Assembly: GCA_030490835.1 (NCBI GenBank)
Contig: CM059972.1
Coordinates: forward strand, 17,027,764 to 17,091,763
From: Annona cherimola
Taxonomy: Eukaryota; Streptophyta; Magnoliopsida; Magnoliales; Annonaceae
Direction: 5' to 3'
DNA: 64,000 nucleotides
Below the pieces are notes generated by a model. The model did no database searches. It worked only from the letters and a program-made list of their open reading frames with translations, and was not told where the DNA came from. Position numbers and translations under genes: made by a program. This document shows, piece after piece, positions 12,822 through 22,999 of the stretch. Within the stretch, counting starts at the first letter, position 1. The number at the start of each line of letters is the position of its first letter.

Positions 12822-14669
12822 CTAGCTAGAGTTTCCAACTGCCAAGAAATCTATGAAGTCAATGCCAGCCTCGCTAGAGCGCTCCTGAAGGGTCTCATGC
12901 TCAATCTCTCCTCTTGAATGCTCCCTGGAGTCCTCACCCTTAGAATCCGTGTCAACTCTGAGAAAATCATAGAATTCAACTGGGTTTTCTCTACCTGCAG
13001 TTGTTTTCATACATCAGTAAGAAAGAGTCACAGAAAGATGAAACTTGTACAATTATCTTCATGCTTCATGAGGTTTAGCAAATGATGCTTAGCGCATGCG
13101 TCATGCATCGGATTGTTCATCTAGGGAAACAATCCAATTCATTCTCTTATATTAGACTCCACGAATCAATAACTACTGTAATTCCCAATTGTACACGTAT
13201 ATCTTATCCTTTTAAGCAATTAAGTTCCGGTAGCATGAACATACATAAATTATGGTTGGATAATTTTATTCCCTTCCCACTAAATTCTTAACCTGAAGAG
13301 CGAGTACAAGTTTATCATTTAGTCTATTTAAGTCAAAAGCGGACAACTAATATATGTACTTGATGCCAATTAAAAGATATCCTATTTGGTCAAGACTAGT
13401 GGCTTGCAACGAGGAGACCGTAGGTTCGACCCTCATGGTTGCAAAGATCGTTTCTCCTAGTAACGGGCGTTCTTATTAATTCTCCCCTGTGTAGTGGGGG
13501 TATTTTGAAAACTTTTCACCATGGTGTAAGGGTTGTGAAAGAGTTAGTTTGTAATGTTAGATATCATAATGTGTAAAAATACTAATAAAAAAAATATGTA
13601 CTTGATAAATTGGGCTTGGCTGGGATTATTCTTATAATTAATTGATTCTAATCATCATATAGACATATACCTCTTGGCCAGGTGGATGTTTTGGAGCTCA
13701 CAGTAACAACTTTCTACATGGAAAAACAAATAAATTGGGGTATGCGTGCGTACATCTGTTTCAATTCTTACCTTGAAATGAGTCAAGACTTCGGCGACCA
13801 TCCACGGGTGGGAAAAGCTGTTGGGGACTCCGCTGATGATGATAGCAGCCAGGTAAAATGGGTTCCTCCGTTACTGCTCCAGTACAATAGCTCTCCATCA
13901 ATGACGACAATAGACTACTTGATTGGGAGCTGCTGGTGCGTGCAGTACGTTGCTGACCTGATGATGTTGCTGATTTCCCAATATCCTTGATGATGACCAT
14001 GGTCTGAGCAGCCCTCTTAGCCAAAAATCGGGACCTCTCTTTGCACTTGCGTGCCATGATTACATGCCAATGGTTCTTCACGGCGTTGTCAGTTCGGCCA
14101 GGAAACAGCCGTGCAATTGCCGCCCATCTGTTCCCATGGACACGGTGAGATGCAAGCAGCCGCTCTTCTTCCTCTTCCGTGAATGGGCTTCGATTGATTC
14201 TTGGGTCTAATTGATTGAACCATCTTAACCTACAGCTTTTCCCTGATACATGCAGATTCATTTGAAATAAAATAATTTATACAACATTCAATAACAGATC
14301 AAAAGAACCAAAGCTTCCATGTGGTGGTCCAGGCCATTAATTGAACATGGAAAGAAAATCACACATGGGTATGATTTATATATTTGAAAAAAATTCTCTA
14401 AAAACCCCATATTCCAAACTTGGGTAGGATGATAATTGGCCAGCCCGGCAGGATATATGTGCATGCCTGATTGAACAAAAAAGTCCTCAAGAGAAATTAA
14501 TAAACAGATATCTACATGACAAGTGCTTTTATTCAAGTAGTGATCAATTAATACCTGATCTTCCTTGAAGCTTTTCGGCGATGGCATTCCAGTTGTGTGG
14601 GCCATACCGCTTAACTAGGTCTTTGAGTTTCTCATCTTCAGCGGGTCGCCAGTGGCCCCTCGTACACAT
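12822..14669 (-). CDS. R2R3-MYB transcription factor, subgroup 21 (copy 1)
   Basis: Three exons on the minus strand: 14555-14669, 13772-14242 and 12822-12994, with GT..AG introns of 312 and 777 bp, both in phase 1. The 759-nt CDS gives 252 residues. The start [15 protein letters not shown] is the family's usual N-terminus. R2 has Trp at 7, 27 and 46; R3 has Phe59, Trp78 and Trp97, followed by [10 protein letters not shown]. The sequence is of the MYB52/54/56/105/117 type, which in Arabidopsis act in the nucleus in organ boundaries, secondary wall or pectin control and quiescent-centre division. The C-terminus has a Ser-rich stretch (about 132-146) and ends with two related motifs, EFYDFL and DFIDFLAVG; a final FxDFLxVG motif marks subgroup 21. 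Intron 2 carries a SINE. Which member it corresponds to is not resolved. The spliced model is my reconstruction from splice sites and the paralogue. Confidence 0.93.
13365..13593 (+). mobile_element. tRNA-derived SINE in MYB copy 1 intron 2
   Basis: A 13-bp perfect target duplication, atatgtacttgat, flanks it at 13352-13364 and 13594-13606. An internal pol III B-box-like GGTTCGACCC lies near 13430. The 3' end is A-rich (aatactaataaaaaaa). It is in antisense orientation to the MYB gene. The homologous intron of copy 2 lacks it, so it inserted after the duplication. It is not a tRNA gene: the cloverleaf is incomplete. Confidence 0.85.
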
Positions 14670-14920
14670 CTGATCTCAAAGGAAAAAGATAGAAAAACCA
14701 AATATATCTAGAAGAAGAAGTAGAAGCCGAAGAAGAAGAAGTACCCTTAATTGATGATAACCAAATAAAGGAAAACGATGAATAGGGGGAGTTGTTGCTT
14801 TCTTTTTTATTGAATCAAGAAGAACATGTACATAGATGTGAGGAAAAGGAGAGAATGTAAGCAGAATATATATGGGGAAGGTACGTATGTTCCGTTAGAC
14901 GTATGGTTTTGAGAGCTTTC

Positions 14921-14964
<44 letters not shown>

Positions 14965-15260
14965 TGGGGAGGGGGGCTGTGTGGGGGAGGGAGGGACGGA
15001 GGGAGTTTGGTGGTTGGATTACTGTGGTAGATCAATTTGGTTCTCCTTTCAACGTCTTTAGCTCAAGTTTCTAACCTGCAAAACCCAACAGTTGGGTTTT
15101 TTGTTTTTTTAGGACAAACGTAGATATGTGCGTTGTTTTGATGTTCTTTCTAAACATCCTTCTGACTTTTGACCACTTTGCACGCTACATGTGAGGTGCA
15201 TGCGTGAAAATCCTTACCCCTTTCAAATTGTTTTCCCAATTATCTAAATACAACCCAATA
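14670..15260 (-). promoter_or_regulatory. MYB copy 1 promoter region
   Basis: A TATA-like run (aatatatatg on the plus strand, 14865-14874) lies about 200 bp upstream of the ATG. Next to it, gttccgttaga (about 14889-14899) is conserved in the copy 2 promoter. Read on the gene strand it contains TAACGG, a plant MYB-binding core. A (GA)n tract of about 39 bp lies at 14923-14961; GA/CT tracts are bound by BBR/BPC proteins and can be transcribed-leader elements. Further up, 'ttctaacct.caaaacccaac' (15070-15090) is shared with 35437-35460. Confidence 0.55.
14923..14961. repeat. (GA)n microsatellite
   Basis: About 19 perfect GA units upstream of MYB copy 1. Copy 2 has only a short 'agagagaggg' run at the corresponding place (about 35251-35260). 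Confidence 0.95.
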
Positions 15261-16500
15261 AGCTGACTAATTGGTAGGACACAACAATCACCTAATTTTC
15301 ATCAATTGCAAGCAAAATCCCCATGCATGTTGATGTCTCAAAGTTTTGACGATCCAATTTGCCATTAATTCTATGATAATCTAAATCAAGCCTCCACTGC
15401 TACGAAAGAAATTCAGATGCACGCGCATTTTTCTTGATGAAGTTTATCACCATGATAAAAAAAAAAAAAAAACTATTGTTGGGCCATATGTACTACAACA
15501 ACCAAATTAAAAAAATTGATTACAAATGTGTGTGCTTTAGCAACTAAAATTTTATTTTGTTGCAAAAAATTTGTTAGGTTCACCCATACATTAATTTCCT
15601 CGCCAGTACTAATTAGTCACTATAAACTACAAGAAAAATCACATTTTGCAACATAATTTTTAGTAATAATTAATTTTTATTACAAAAGATATTAATTATA
15701 TTTAGATCAATAATTTTATTAAAAATTTGAAAGAAATGAAAAGTACGTTTTGTGAACCGTTCTAAAGACCGAATTAAAATAATCAAGACCCATATAGATA
15801 GTCCCAATTTTCCAGCTGACTAGTCATCTATGATCGATCGACCAGTCATAACACTTATTTTATTTTTTGAACATTTTTAAATAAAACTATTAATCTTAGT
15901 TTATATTATCTATAAGCTAAGTTTCACCAATTTTGGAGATGTGCATATATTTATTTTATATATTTAAATACAGGAGTATTGCGGTAATTTCCTATCTTAT
16001 AAAAATGACCATAGTACCCTCGTGTTTAAAAATACAAAATAAATACATACACATAGTCAACAATTATAAAATTTGATTTATATAGTACACATTCGGATTG
16101 ATAGCCTTATTAAAATATTTTCAAAAAATATTTTAAAAATAGTATTTCAAACGAGTGTAAATAGGACAGCCCAGTTTTCCTGGAGGCCGAATCAATGGTC
16201 CGTCGCAACGTACCTACGTGAAAGATTAATATGGGATTTTGGTTTCGTTAGCGGTCTGTACCAAACATTTTGCGGAGACTGGAAAGTGGAAACTGGCAAA
16301 CTGCCCTCCAAGTCAAACCAACAGTTGTCAATGCACTCGCGTATATGATGTGTCTGGCAAAACTACCCAAAGAGTCCTAACTTCCGGATATCGTAACCGT
16401 AGATCTAATAGCTGAGGTTGACCAACTCATTAGGTGAACTAAGCCTGCTTGTTTTAGACTGCGCCAATAACGACCGTTTAGAAAGCTTATCAACAAAAAC
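15261..16500. other. Upstream intergenic DNA with MITE remnants
   Basis: Contains 'ctacaagaaaaa' (about 15627), a CACTA-like terminus, and a core-stem MITE at about 15840-16160 (aagtttcaccaattttgga on one side, tataaaatttgattta on the other). The part 16170-16440 is more balanced in base composition and includes 'cgtaaccgtaga', weakly echoed at 38780. The frame 16073-16348 runs from a MITE into this DNA and is not a gene. Confidence 0.4.
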
Positions 16501-18059
16501 TTGAACATACGAGACTAGCTAAAAGTAATATAAATAATTGCCACACGTAAGGTTTATTTTGGAAAATAATAGAAATTTTGTAGGAAGAGTTTTCTAATGT
16601 AAAAAATTTTTGAATTGATAAAAAATAATATGATATAACAGAAGTAATGATGCTGAGTAAAAAAAAAACATTAAAATAAATACAGTAGTTATACGAGTAG
16701 TTGTGTAAAAATGATTAAAAAGTAGAGTTGTTATATGAAAATATATAAAAAATAATTGTGAAATTGAAAAGTTTTAGTTAGAAAATTTTTTGTGTTTTCC
16801 AAGCATGCTTGCGATATGAAAACTAGATTCATTTGGCTTCAAGCAGTGATTTGCAAATCTTAAGCAGCTAATCAAGTATTTTTATCCAAAGTCGTATATA
16901 GCTAAAAGCTAGCTACATTTGTTGAAATTTGTTTTAAGTAATAGTCACCCACAAAAAAGTATTAGCAACATTTTTTAAATTATCATTAGAAGTGATCATG
17001 TTTTTCAGAGGTGACTTTGTTTTGCAAGCAGTATCATATTTTCAACCGCCTATAATTAGTGTAATTTTGAAAAAAGTTAATTGTTATTAAACCCATGATG
17101 TGAAATGTTGCTTTTCTTCTAATAGAGTCATAGAAAGGACGGTGTGGAGTTATCCAGTGAGCCAACAACAACAAGAGCTCTTGGGCGATAAACTACCGAG
17201 CGTTTTTTTTTTTTTTTTTTTTTTTGACAATTTACCGAGTTGGGTAGTTACTGATTGATTATATAACTAGGATGTAACTAGCAGGTTAACCAAAGCAAGC
17301 GGGTTCTCATATTAAGTAATTTCACTATTAAGCAAGCTGACATCTTCGTTACCACAAGTGTTACAATTAATATAATTACTCGCTTTCTTCGATCCACAAT
17401 CCAAAAAGACGATGTGGTATATATACATACCCTGAACGTTGCTAGTGATGTCGACATGCATTATATTATAATAAAGGGTTCTACTTCCAACGAATCTACT
17501 TCCAACGAATCCAGTAAACAAAAACGAAGGCGAACCAGTTCAAACATAGCCAAACAAAGATGGTGTAATCCACTCCTTCCATTACCTTTAAAATCATTAT
17601 TTAGTTAGGAAATTAAATTTTATTTCAAACGAAGATGACATAACCCTCATACAACAAATATGTAAAATCAATATAATAAAATTACTTAATTTATATACTA
17701 ATTTTAAAATTGTAAATTCAGTGTTGTCTAAGCCGTCTAAATGATTCTATAAATTATTTTAATATTTTAATGCATTCGTGGCAGGATATAATTAAGTGTT
17801 TTCATAATTAGACATAATTATAAAGTTTTAAGCAGATGTGGCTCGCCTAATACTTGGATTAAAATGATTTTTTAGATTATGATCAAATAAATAATTTTAA
17901 ACAGTATAAATTATTAAATTTAAATTTTATTATCAAAGTGGTGGCCGTCGAAGAGGTTCCACAAATTTTTAGAGACCTCACTTCCTTGGAAGTGCGAACC
18001 TACGTAATGATTCAGTTATATGTTTGTATTTTGCCGAAGCATGTGTGTGTATAGTATAT
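16501..18059. other. AT-rich DNA without a gene
   Basis: I see no coding region. A poly(T) micro-insertion with a short imperfect target duplication is at 17190-17239, and a 15-bp direct repeat (ctacttccaacgaat) occurs twice at about 17481-17510. Confidence 0.4.
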
Positions 18060-18250
18060 GAAATGTTGGCGGTAGACCAGGTTTGGAAGTGTCGATAAGG
18101 AAAGAAGACTATTTGTAGTAGTCACCGGAATTTTAGTTAATATGGTGAATGCGTGAAAGACAGAAATCGGTTTTAACAGTTGGCCTAACCTTGTCTGTCT
18201 CAGCCAATATATGTCTGTGGAAAGAAAAATTCTTGAGGAAGAGATCAGCC
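18060..18250. repeat. Duplicated non-coding block, copy 1
   Basis: Shares 'ttggcctaaccttgtctgtct' in part, 'gaaagac..aaatc.gtttt' and 'attcttgaggaag' with 40050-40170. It lies about 3.4 kb upstream of MYB copy 1. No open frame is conserved. Confidence 0.5.
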
Positions 18251-18362
18251 AACTCTATTCCCGTTTTCTCCGAAGGCCAAGAGTCAATCGGGGGCACGCA
18301 TATACATAATTAGATTGGAAACTGATGATAGATGGCCCTTTTCTCGATGGATCTTCATCCAT

Positions 18363-18413
18363 GGTTGATGGGACTTTTTTTTTTTTTTTTTGATAATATG
18401 GGTTGATGGGACT
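18363..18413 (-). mobile_element. Poly(T) micro-retroposon
   Basis: The 13-bp target ggttgatgggact is perfectly duplicated at 18363-18375 and 18401-18413. Between them is a 25-bp insert made of a T-run and gataatatg. Read on the minus strand this is '..tatc' followed by poly(A), like the 3' end of the SINE at 24757 (cttatcaaaaaa). It is best explained as an extremely 5'-truncated retroposon. Confidence 0.8.
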
Positions 18414-18744
18414 TGGGACAGATGTGTGTATATACCAGTCGTTTTCTCTTCTTGTTAATTATTTAATTTCTATATCTAATAATTTTCTATACGTCACTGG
18501 TGTTTTTACATTTGATGGTGGCTTACATATGGGAGATGGGTTTCTAGTTATCACAGCTGATATATATAGCTCGTATAGAAAGTTCTACTGTTATTGTACA
18601 TAACGACTTTCTTTTTTCATTAAAAAATGATTTTTTTTTTTTTTTTTGCCTAGCAGTTCTCTTACTAATTAATGTGGGTCGCTTTTTGAGTTTGTTTGTA
18701 ATTGGGGTGTTGCAGTTAAACAGTACGTGATTGATCACAACAAG

Positions 18745-19060
18745 AAATTTGATTTTTTTGCAACCATAATTTATTGCAAAATGTTAAAATTTGGCTGCAA
18801 ATAGCAATTGCAAAAGCTTTGTTATGTTAAATTATTTTTTTCCCAACAAATAGTCATTAGTAGAAAACTTCAAAGTGGATTTCTAGTATTTATTATAGGC
18901 CACCAAATAAAGGTTCTGACTTCCTGAAAAGCTACTAGAAAATAAACTTTCGGCAATACTAAATTTTGTTATAAATGGACTCTAAATATAATGAACGTGT
19001 TAAAATTTGTTATAATAATTTTGGTGGCCTAAACATAGCCGTTTTCCAGAATTCACTTTG
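18745..19060. mobile_element. Degenerate CACTA-like MITE
   Basis: Begins near 'caacaagaaatttgattt' and has the interior typical of this group (repeated 'tttgcaa' and 'ttggctgcaaa'). The right end near 19030 is not sharp. Non-coding. Confidence 0.35.
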
Positions 19061-19119
19061 GTGAGCTTTTCAATTTTTTTCTCCATAAGGGTTAATGTAT
19101 TTATGCCCTTAACATAGAG

Positions 19120-19510
19120 CAAGATTATATACATCATCATGTATTTTAGGCTAAAATATAACATTCATTTATTTTATTTTTACTTTTATTTGTTTTTCTT
19201 CATAAATATATTTTCCTAATTATATTTAATTTATATATCAATTTTTTCCATTTTACAATACTTTAACATATTTATTTTTAATTTTTAAAAATCATCAATT
19301 TCAAGGGCACTTAAGTCATTTTTCACTCCTTAAAAAACTTAATTTTTAAAAAACAAAAAGTAAATATGCAAAAGTATTATAAAATAGAAAAACTTGATAT
19401 ATAGATTAAATACAATTAAGAAAACATATTTGTGAAGAAAAAATAAACAAAAGTAAAAATAAAATAAAAATGAATGTTGTATTTTAGCCTAAAATACATT
19501 ATTTTTTATG
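19120..19510. mobile_element. Core-stem MITE, 'tattttaggctaaaat' end type
   Basis: The outer arms 'gtattttaggctaaaatat' (about 19141) and 'tattttagcctaaaatac' (about 19475) are inverted. The inner arms include 'atatcaattttttccatttt' and an inverted partner ending 'aaaacttgatatat'. The flanks suggest a weak 9-bp duplication (ttaacata. / ttaatatta). Confidence 0.6.
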
Positions 19511-19744
19511 CAATCATACTTCCCTTAATATTAGATTATCATAAAACCTTTTTCCGTCATTAAAATGTAGGGATTTTGTTGCCATACCTGCATAATTTCG
19601 ACAAAATGTAGACATATCCTTTAGTTTTACCAAATTGTAAAACATTTTGTATCATTTTATGAAATTATTGCAAGTGTGTCTTTTGTTAGGGTTTCATGAT
19701 GATCAAATGAAAAAATGCCCCTGTGAATAATAAATAGGTTATTA

Positions 19745-19992
19745 GGGCATGTTTGGTATCAAAAAAACCTTTTTCATCTAAAACATTTTCCTCTGTAACT
19801 TTCCTATTTCTTACATCTTTATATATAACTATCATATTTTTCAATTATTTTTTCACAAATTTTCATACAACTATTATAGTTATTTTAATTTTATTCTCTT
19901 TACTCTTCATTATTATTCTTATTATATCACATAACTTTCTCTCATTTCAAAAATTTTTCTTTCAAAAGTTTTATTAAATACCAAACGCACTC
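19745..19992. mobile_element. Small MITE with 'gtttggtat' ends
   Basis: The inverted ends gcatgtttggtat and ataccaaacgcac enclose a T-rich interior. Relatives lie at 30733-31026, 51312-51602, 58854-59126 and 62462-62762. The frame 19753-19977 is a chance frame inside it. Confidence 0.6.
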
Positions 19993-20119
19993 TCCTATTG
20001 AATTTTTTTTATTAGGATTTTATACAATATGACAACTAATATTATAATCTAGTATATTCACAACTTTTTGATAACAAAAAAAAGTACATTTAGAACCTTT
20101 ACAACATGAAGAGAATTTT

Positions 20120-20235
20120 TCTACATACCCCTACACTTAGGGACGATTTGTATTAAACCCCCACATGGAGGGAAAGTGAAAACCCCCCACAATTCGAGGG
20201 GACAATTGTAAAAATTATCCCCACAAAAGGGGGAA
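20120..20235. repeat. Series of four C-tract/G-tract mini-hairpins
   Basis: Four short inverted motifs follow each other every 25-35 bp: cccctacacttaggg (20129), cccccacatggaggg (20158), ccccccacaattcgagggg (20183) and tccccacaaaaggggga (20219). No coding sequence. Confidence 0.6.
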
Positions 20236-20879
20236 CTTGTAAACCTCAAACCTGGCTGCTGCTAGCCAGTGGGTTTTTACCATAGCACTGGCTTCTTATT
20301 GAAATATGTATTTATAAGAATTATTATTTCTATGTGCGATAGTTTTAACAATAACTATTATGAAAATTTCCTTAATGGTTACAAATAATAAACTTTATAA
20401 TAATATATATTAAGAGGGACATTTTTCATCATTTCATTAAAAATTTAACTCTCGTTCATGAAATTCTGATAGGAAGAATGTATCTGCATGCAAGCATTAC
20501 AATGTTTTTTGAAATTTTAAGAAGCAAAAGAATATTTTCAGCCAAACTATATAGGTACGGATAAAAACCAATGAAATGTATGACTTAAACTTGCAGAATC
20601 TAAATTATTTGAAGTCTTTACAGAAACACAATTCATATTAATCAGAGATGATGCGTTCCAGAGCAAATTGCTTCATGTTCGCTACCCGGAAAAATCGTCT
20701 GCTTTCCAATCGGTGATGTATTACTGAAAAAGACTGGCTCGTCACTTGTAGTAGAATGATCCGTCCACCACAAAAAAAGAAAAAAATAATAATAAAAAAA
20801 ATTTGGAGGACATTGCAAAAGAGCATGTTGTTTTGGTGGTGGCCTCCAGATTAATTGGCTACCATCTAATGGTAAGTAC

Positions 20880-21720
20880 GACAATTGGAGTCTGAGAAGA
20901 TATCAAAATTGGGTGAGGAGATTGAGAGAACCGGAGGAGGACGGTTGGACAGCCGTCTGAAATATTTGCCGTTTGACAGGGTCAGATGACCCAACATCTT
21001 CTTCATTTCCTTGGGAAATACACATAGAAACGAAAACAACAGGAGGGTTAGCTATATATAGGCATGAATATTGAATATATAGATATGAATTATGAAACAG
21101 TGAGACGAGGCCTTTTGCTTCGTGTGTAATTCGCCGTGGGTGAGGCAGGGCTTTTTCTGAACGCGGAAGCTATCTCCACTTCCCAACTGAAAAACGGCCC
21201 GAAGACTACATCGGAACCGTTGAAAGCGTTTGTTTCTTAAGTTCATTCCTTCAGTAGACCTACCGTACCTAACCTTTGATTATGGGGCATGAATGTTCTT
21301 GGAAGAACCTGGATTATAAATGTCTGATGATCATATTCTCCCTTTCCAACTATTTTATTACAACCTTCCTTTTGCTGTTCAGTTGGCAAATTAAAACCCA
21401 ACAACTAATTAATGCCATGTGGGAAAATAGGCGAAGTTGCCTATTATATATCCTATTGACAGTGGAAACTAAGAAAACAAAGAAGAAAAACCTCTTGAGT
21501 GTATCTCACTTTGGGATTTTGGTATTAGGTACACGTCAAGGATGTAAGTATCCTGCAAGGGACAAGGATGCATGCATGCCTTAGAACGACTACCCCAGAT
21601 GCTGATCTTGATGGAATTTAACACCTTTATAATGAGCATGGAAATCTGAAGGTTGTCCCTTCTCACCTTTGCAGTGACCTTGATCAGCTCCATACAGAAC
21701 AGCAGACGGACCACAGACAA
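20880..21720. promoter_or_regulatory. Conserved distal block, copy 1
   Basis: It matches 53840-54680 over its whole length with scattered substitutions and small gaps. Shared strings include 'gagaagatatcaaaa', 'cttcccaactgaa', 'ggaaccgttgaaagcg', 'gtttgtttcttaag' and 'gtagacctaccgtaccta'. It lies about 6.3 kb upstream of MYB copy 1. No frame is conserved between the two copies, so it is probably not coding. It may be a distal control region or an untranslated RNA exon; this is inference. Confidence 0.5.
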
Positions 21721-22543
21721 GTCTTTGGACGATCACATCTCCATTGGTAGGGTGCATGCATCAAGCTAGCTGAAGAGAAGTGTCGAATTGAATCTCAAAC
21801 TCGAACAAGTGGAGTCTAATCACTTCATTAGATTTGAGAATTAGTCTTTGCAGAATGGGATAATCATGTTTCTACTTTGTTTGCATTCACTATGATTAAA
21901 AAATTTAATCTAATCATGCCACGATGCGAGGTTTGCATCATGTAAATATAAGTGGAATCATGTCGCTTACCTTATTGAGGAAATTGCATTAGGGCAGCCT
22001 TTTCTTTCAGATGGTGTTGATGAGCATGATGGAAGCCACTAATGAAGATGACTATGCCCAAGTTGTCATAATCACAACTGCCCCAACTGACCCACTTATC
22101 ATTGACATGTGATATATAGTCCTCATAAATATATCGATTAGAGGAGGAAATGCATTCTTCCATGTTACTCAAGAGATGGGTATGATTAATAGGCAAATAT
22201 TAGTGAATGCTGACTCTTTGTGCACCTATCATCTAAATTTGTATTGCAATAGAACTTGCGCATATAAAATGGAAAGTATTTTGTTATGTTCAGAAAACTC
22301 TAAATTCAGAAATTTCGTCAAGCCCTAACAAGTATGTCGGCACTAGACATTTCTACCGGTTCAATAAGCATGCCATCAAAGGAATACCGAGAAGACCATT
22401 GCCTGCGTAAATTCGTCAAGAGTGGAGAGTGGAAAAGACTATCGCCTCCACATTAGACAAATCGCAACCATACAAACCGAATTAACTTTCTCCTAAATTC
22501 AAACCTAACATTTTACAGCATAAAAAAATTATAAAGAAAGACA
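21721..22543. other. Junction region between the two duplicated copies
   Basis: Moderately balanced DNA without a confident gene. The minus frame 21972-22196 (74 codons) shows no domain I recognise. No counterpart could be found after 54.7 kb, so the duplicated segment seems to end near 21.7 kb. Confidence 0.35.
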
Positions 22544-22548
22544 TTAAA

Positions 22549-22985
22549 TGTGATATCCCACATCGGTTAGGATGAGGGGGGGAGCCTGGGTTATAAGTGG
22601 AAGCCGCCAGGTACCTTAGTGAGGCGCCTTTTGGGGAAGGACGGGATGCACGTGAACCCAGAAGGGCAAAACCGTGCGGGCCGAGGCCCAAAGCGGACAA
22701 TACCTTACTGTTAGGCCTGGGGCGTTACAAATGGTATCAGAGCCGACTCCCGACCTCCGGCCGATGGTGTCCAGCGGGGACGCTGGAGCCCCAAGGGGGG
22801 TGAATGTGATATCCCACATCGGTTTGGATGAGGGGGGGAGCCTGGGTTATAAGTGGAGGCCGCCAGGTACCTCAGTGAGTCGCCTTTTGGGGAAGGACGG
22901 GATGCACGTGAACCCAGAAGGGCAAAACCGTGCGGGCCGAGGCCCAAAGCGGACAATACCTTACTGTTAGGCCTGGGGCGTTACA
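22549..22985 (+). mobile_element. Complete TRIM (miniature LTR retrotransposon)
   Basis: Two 181-bp LTRs (22549-22729 and 22805-22985) start TGTGATATCC and end GCGTTACA. They differ at only four positions. Two bases after the 5' LTR is TGGTATCAGAGCC (22732-22744), the primer-binding site for initiator Met tRNA. A purine-rich ggggggtgaa precedes the 3' LTR. A 5-bp target duplication ttaaa flanks it (22544-22548, 22986-22990). The inner part is 75 bp with no coding capacity, so it depends on proteins from another element. High LTR identity points to recent insertion. All open frames here are shadows of the LTR sequence. Confidence 0.93.
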
Positions 22986-22999
22986 TTAAACCATTAGAA

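Larger units (their letters stand above)
8990..21700. repeat. Large tandem duplication, copy 1
   Basis: Blocks at 8998-9560, 10120-10260, 11215-11320, 12200-12560, 12822-14669 (MYB), 14670-15215, 18060-18250 and 20880-21650 each have a diverged counterpart, in the same order and orientation, between 23.7 and 54.7 kb. Examples of shared strings are 'ttctcaagcagacatgg' (9302/24060), 'tttcattttc.acat.cttgcttagt' (9015/23745) and 'gtagacctaccgtaccta' (21253/54244). Between blocks, unrelated transposon insertions break the match. Confidence 0.8.

Noticed and set aside
13390..13450. Possible tRNA gene (GGTTCGACCC)
   Set aside because: It is the head of a SINE with target duplications; the cloverleaf arms do not pair. 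The same applies to 24790, 27640 and 39310.
13682..13990. Plus-strand frame over MYB copy 1 exon 2
   Set aside because: Antisense shadow of the conserved MYB exon.
14288..14605. 105-codon minus frame starting [10 protein letters not shown]
   Set aside because: Wrong frame of MYB exon 1 running through intron 1.
20120..20235. CRISPR-like array
   Set aside because: Only four dissimilar short hairpins, in a plant nuclear context; no conserved direct repeat.
22482..22970. Several overlapping open frames on both strands
   Set aside because: They lie wholly within the two LTRs of the TRIM and repeat between them; the GC-rich LTR simply lacks stops.
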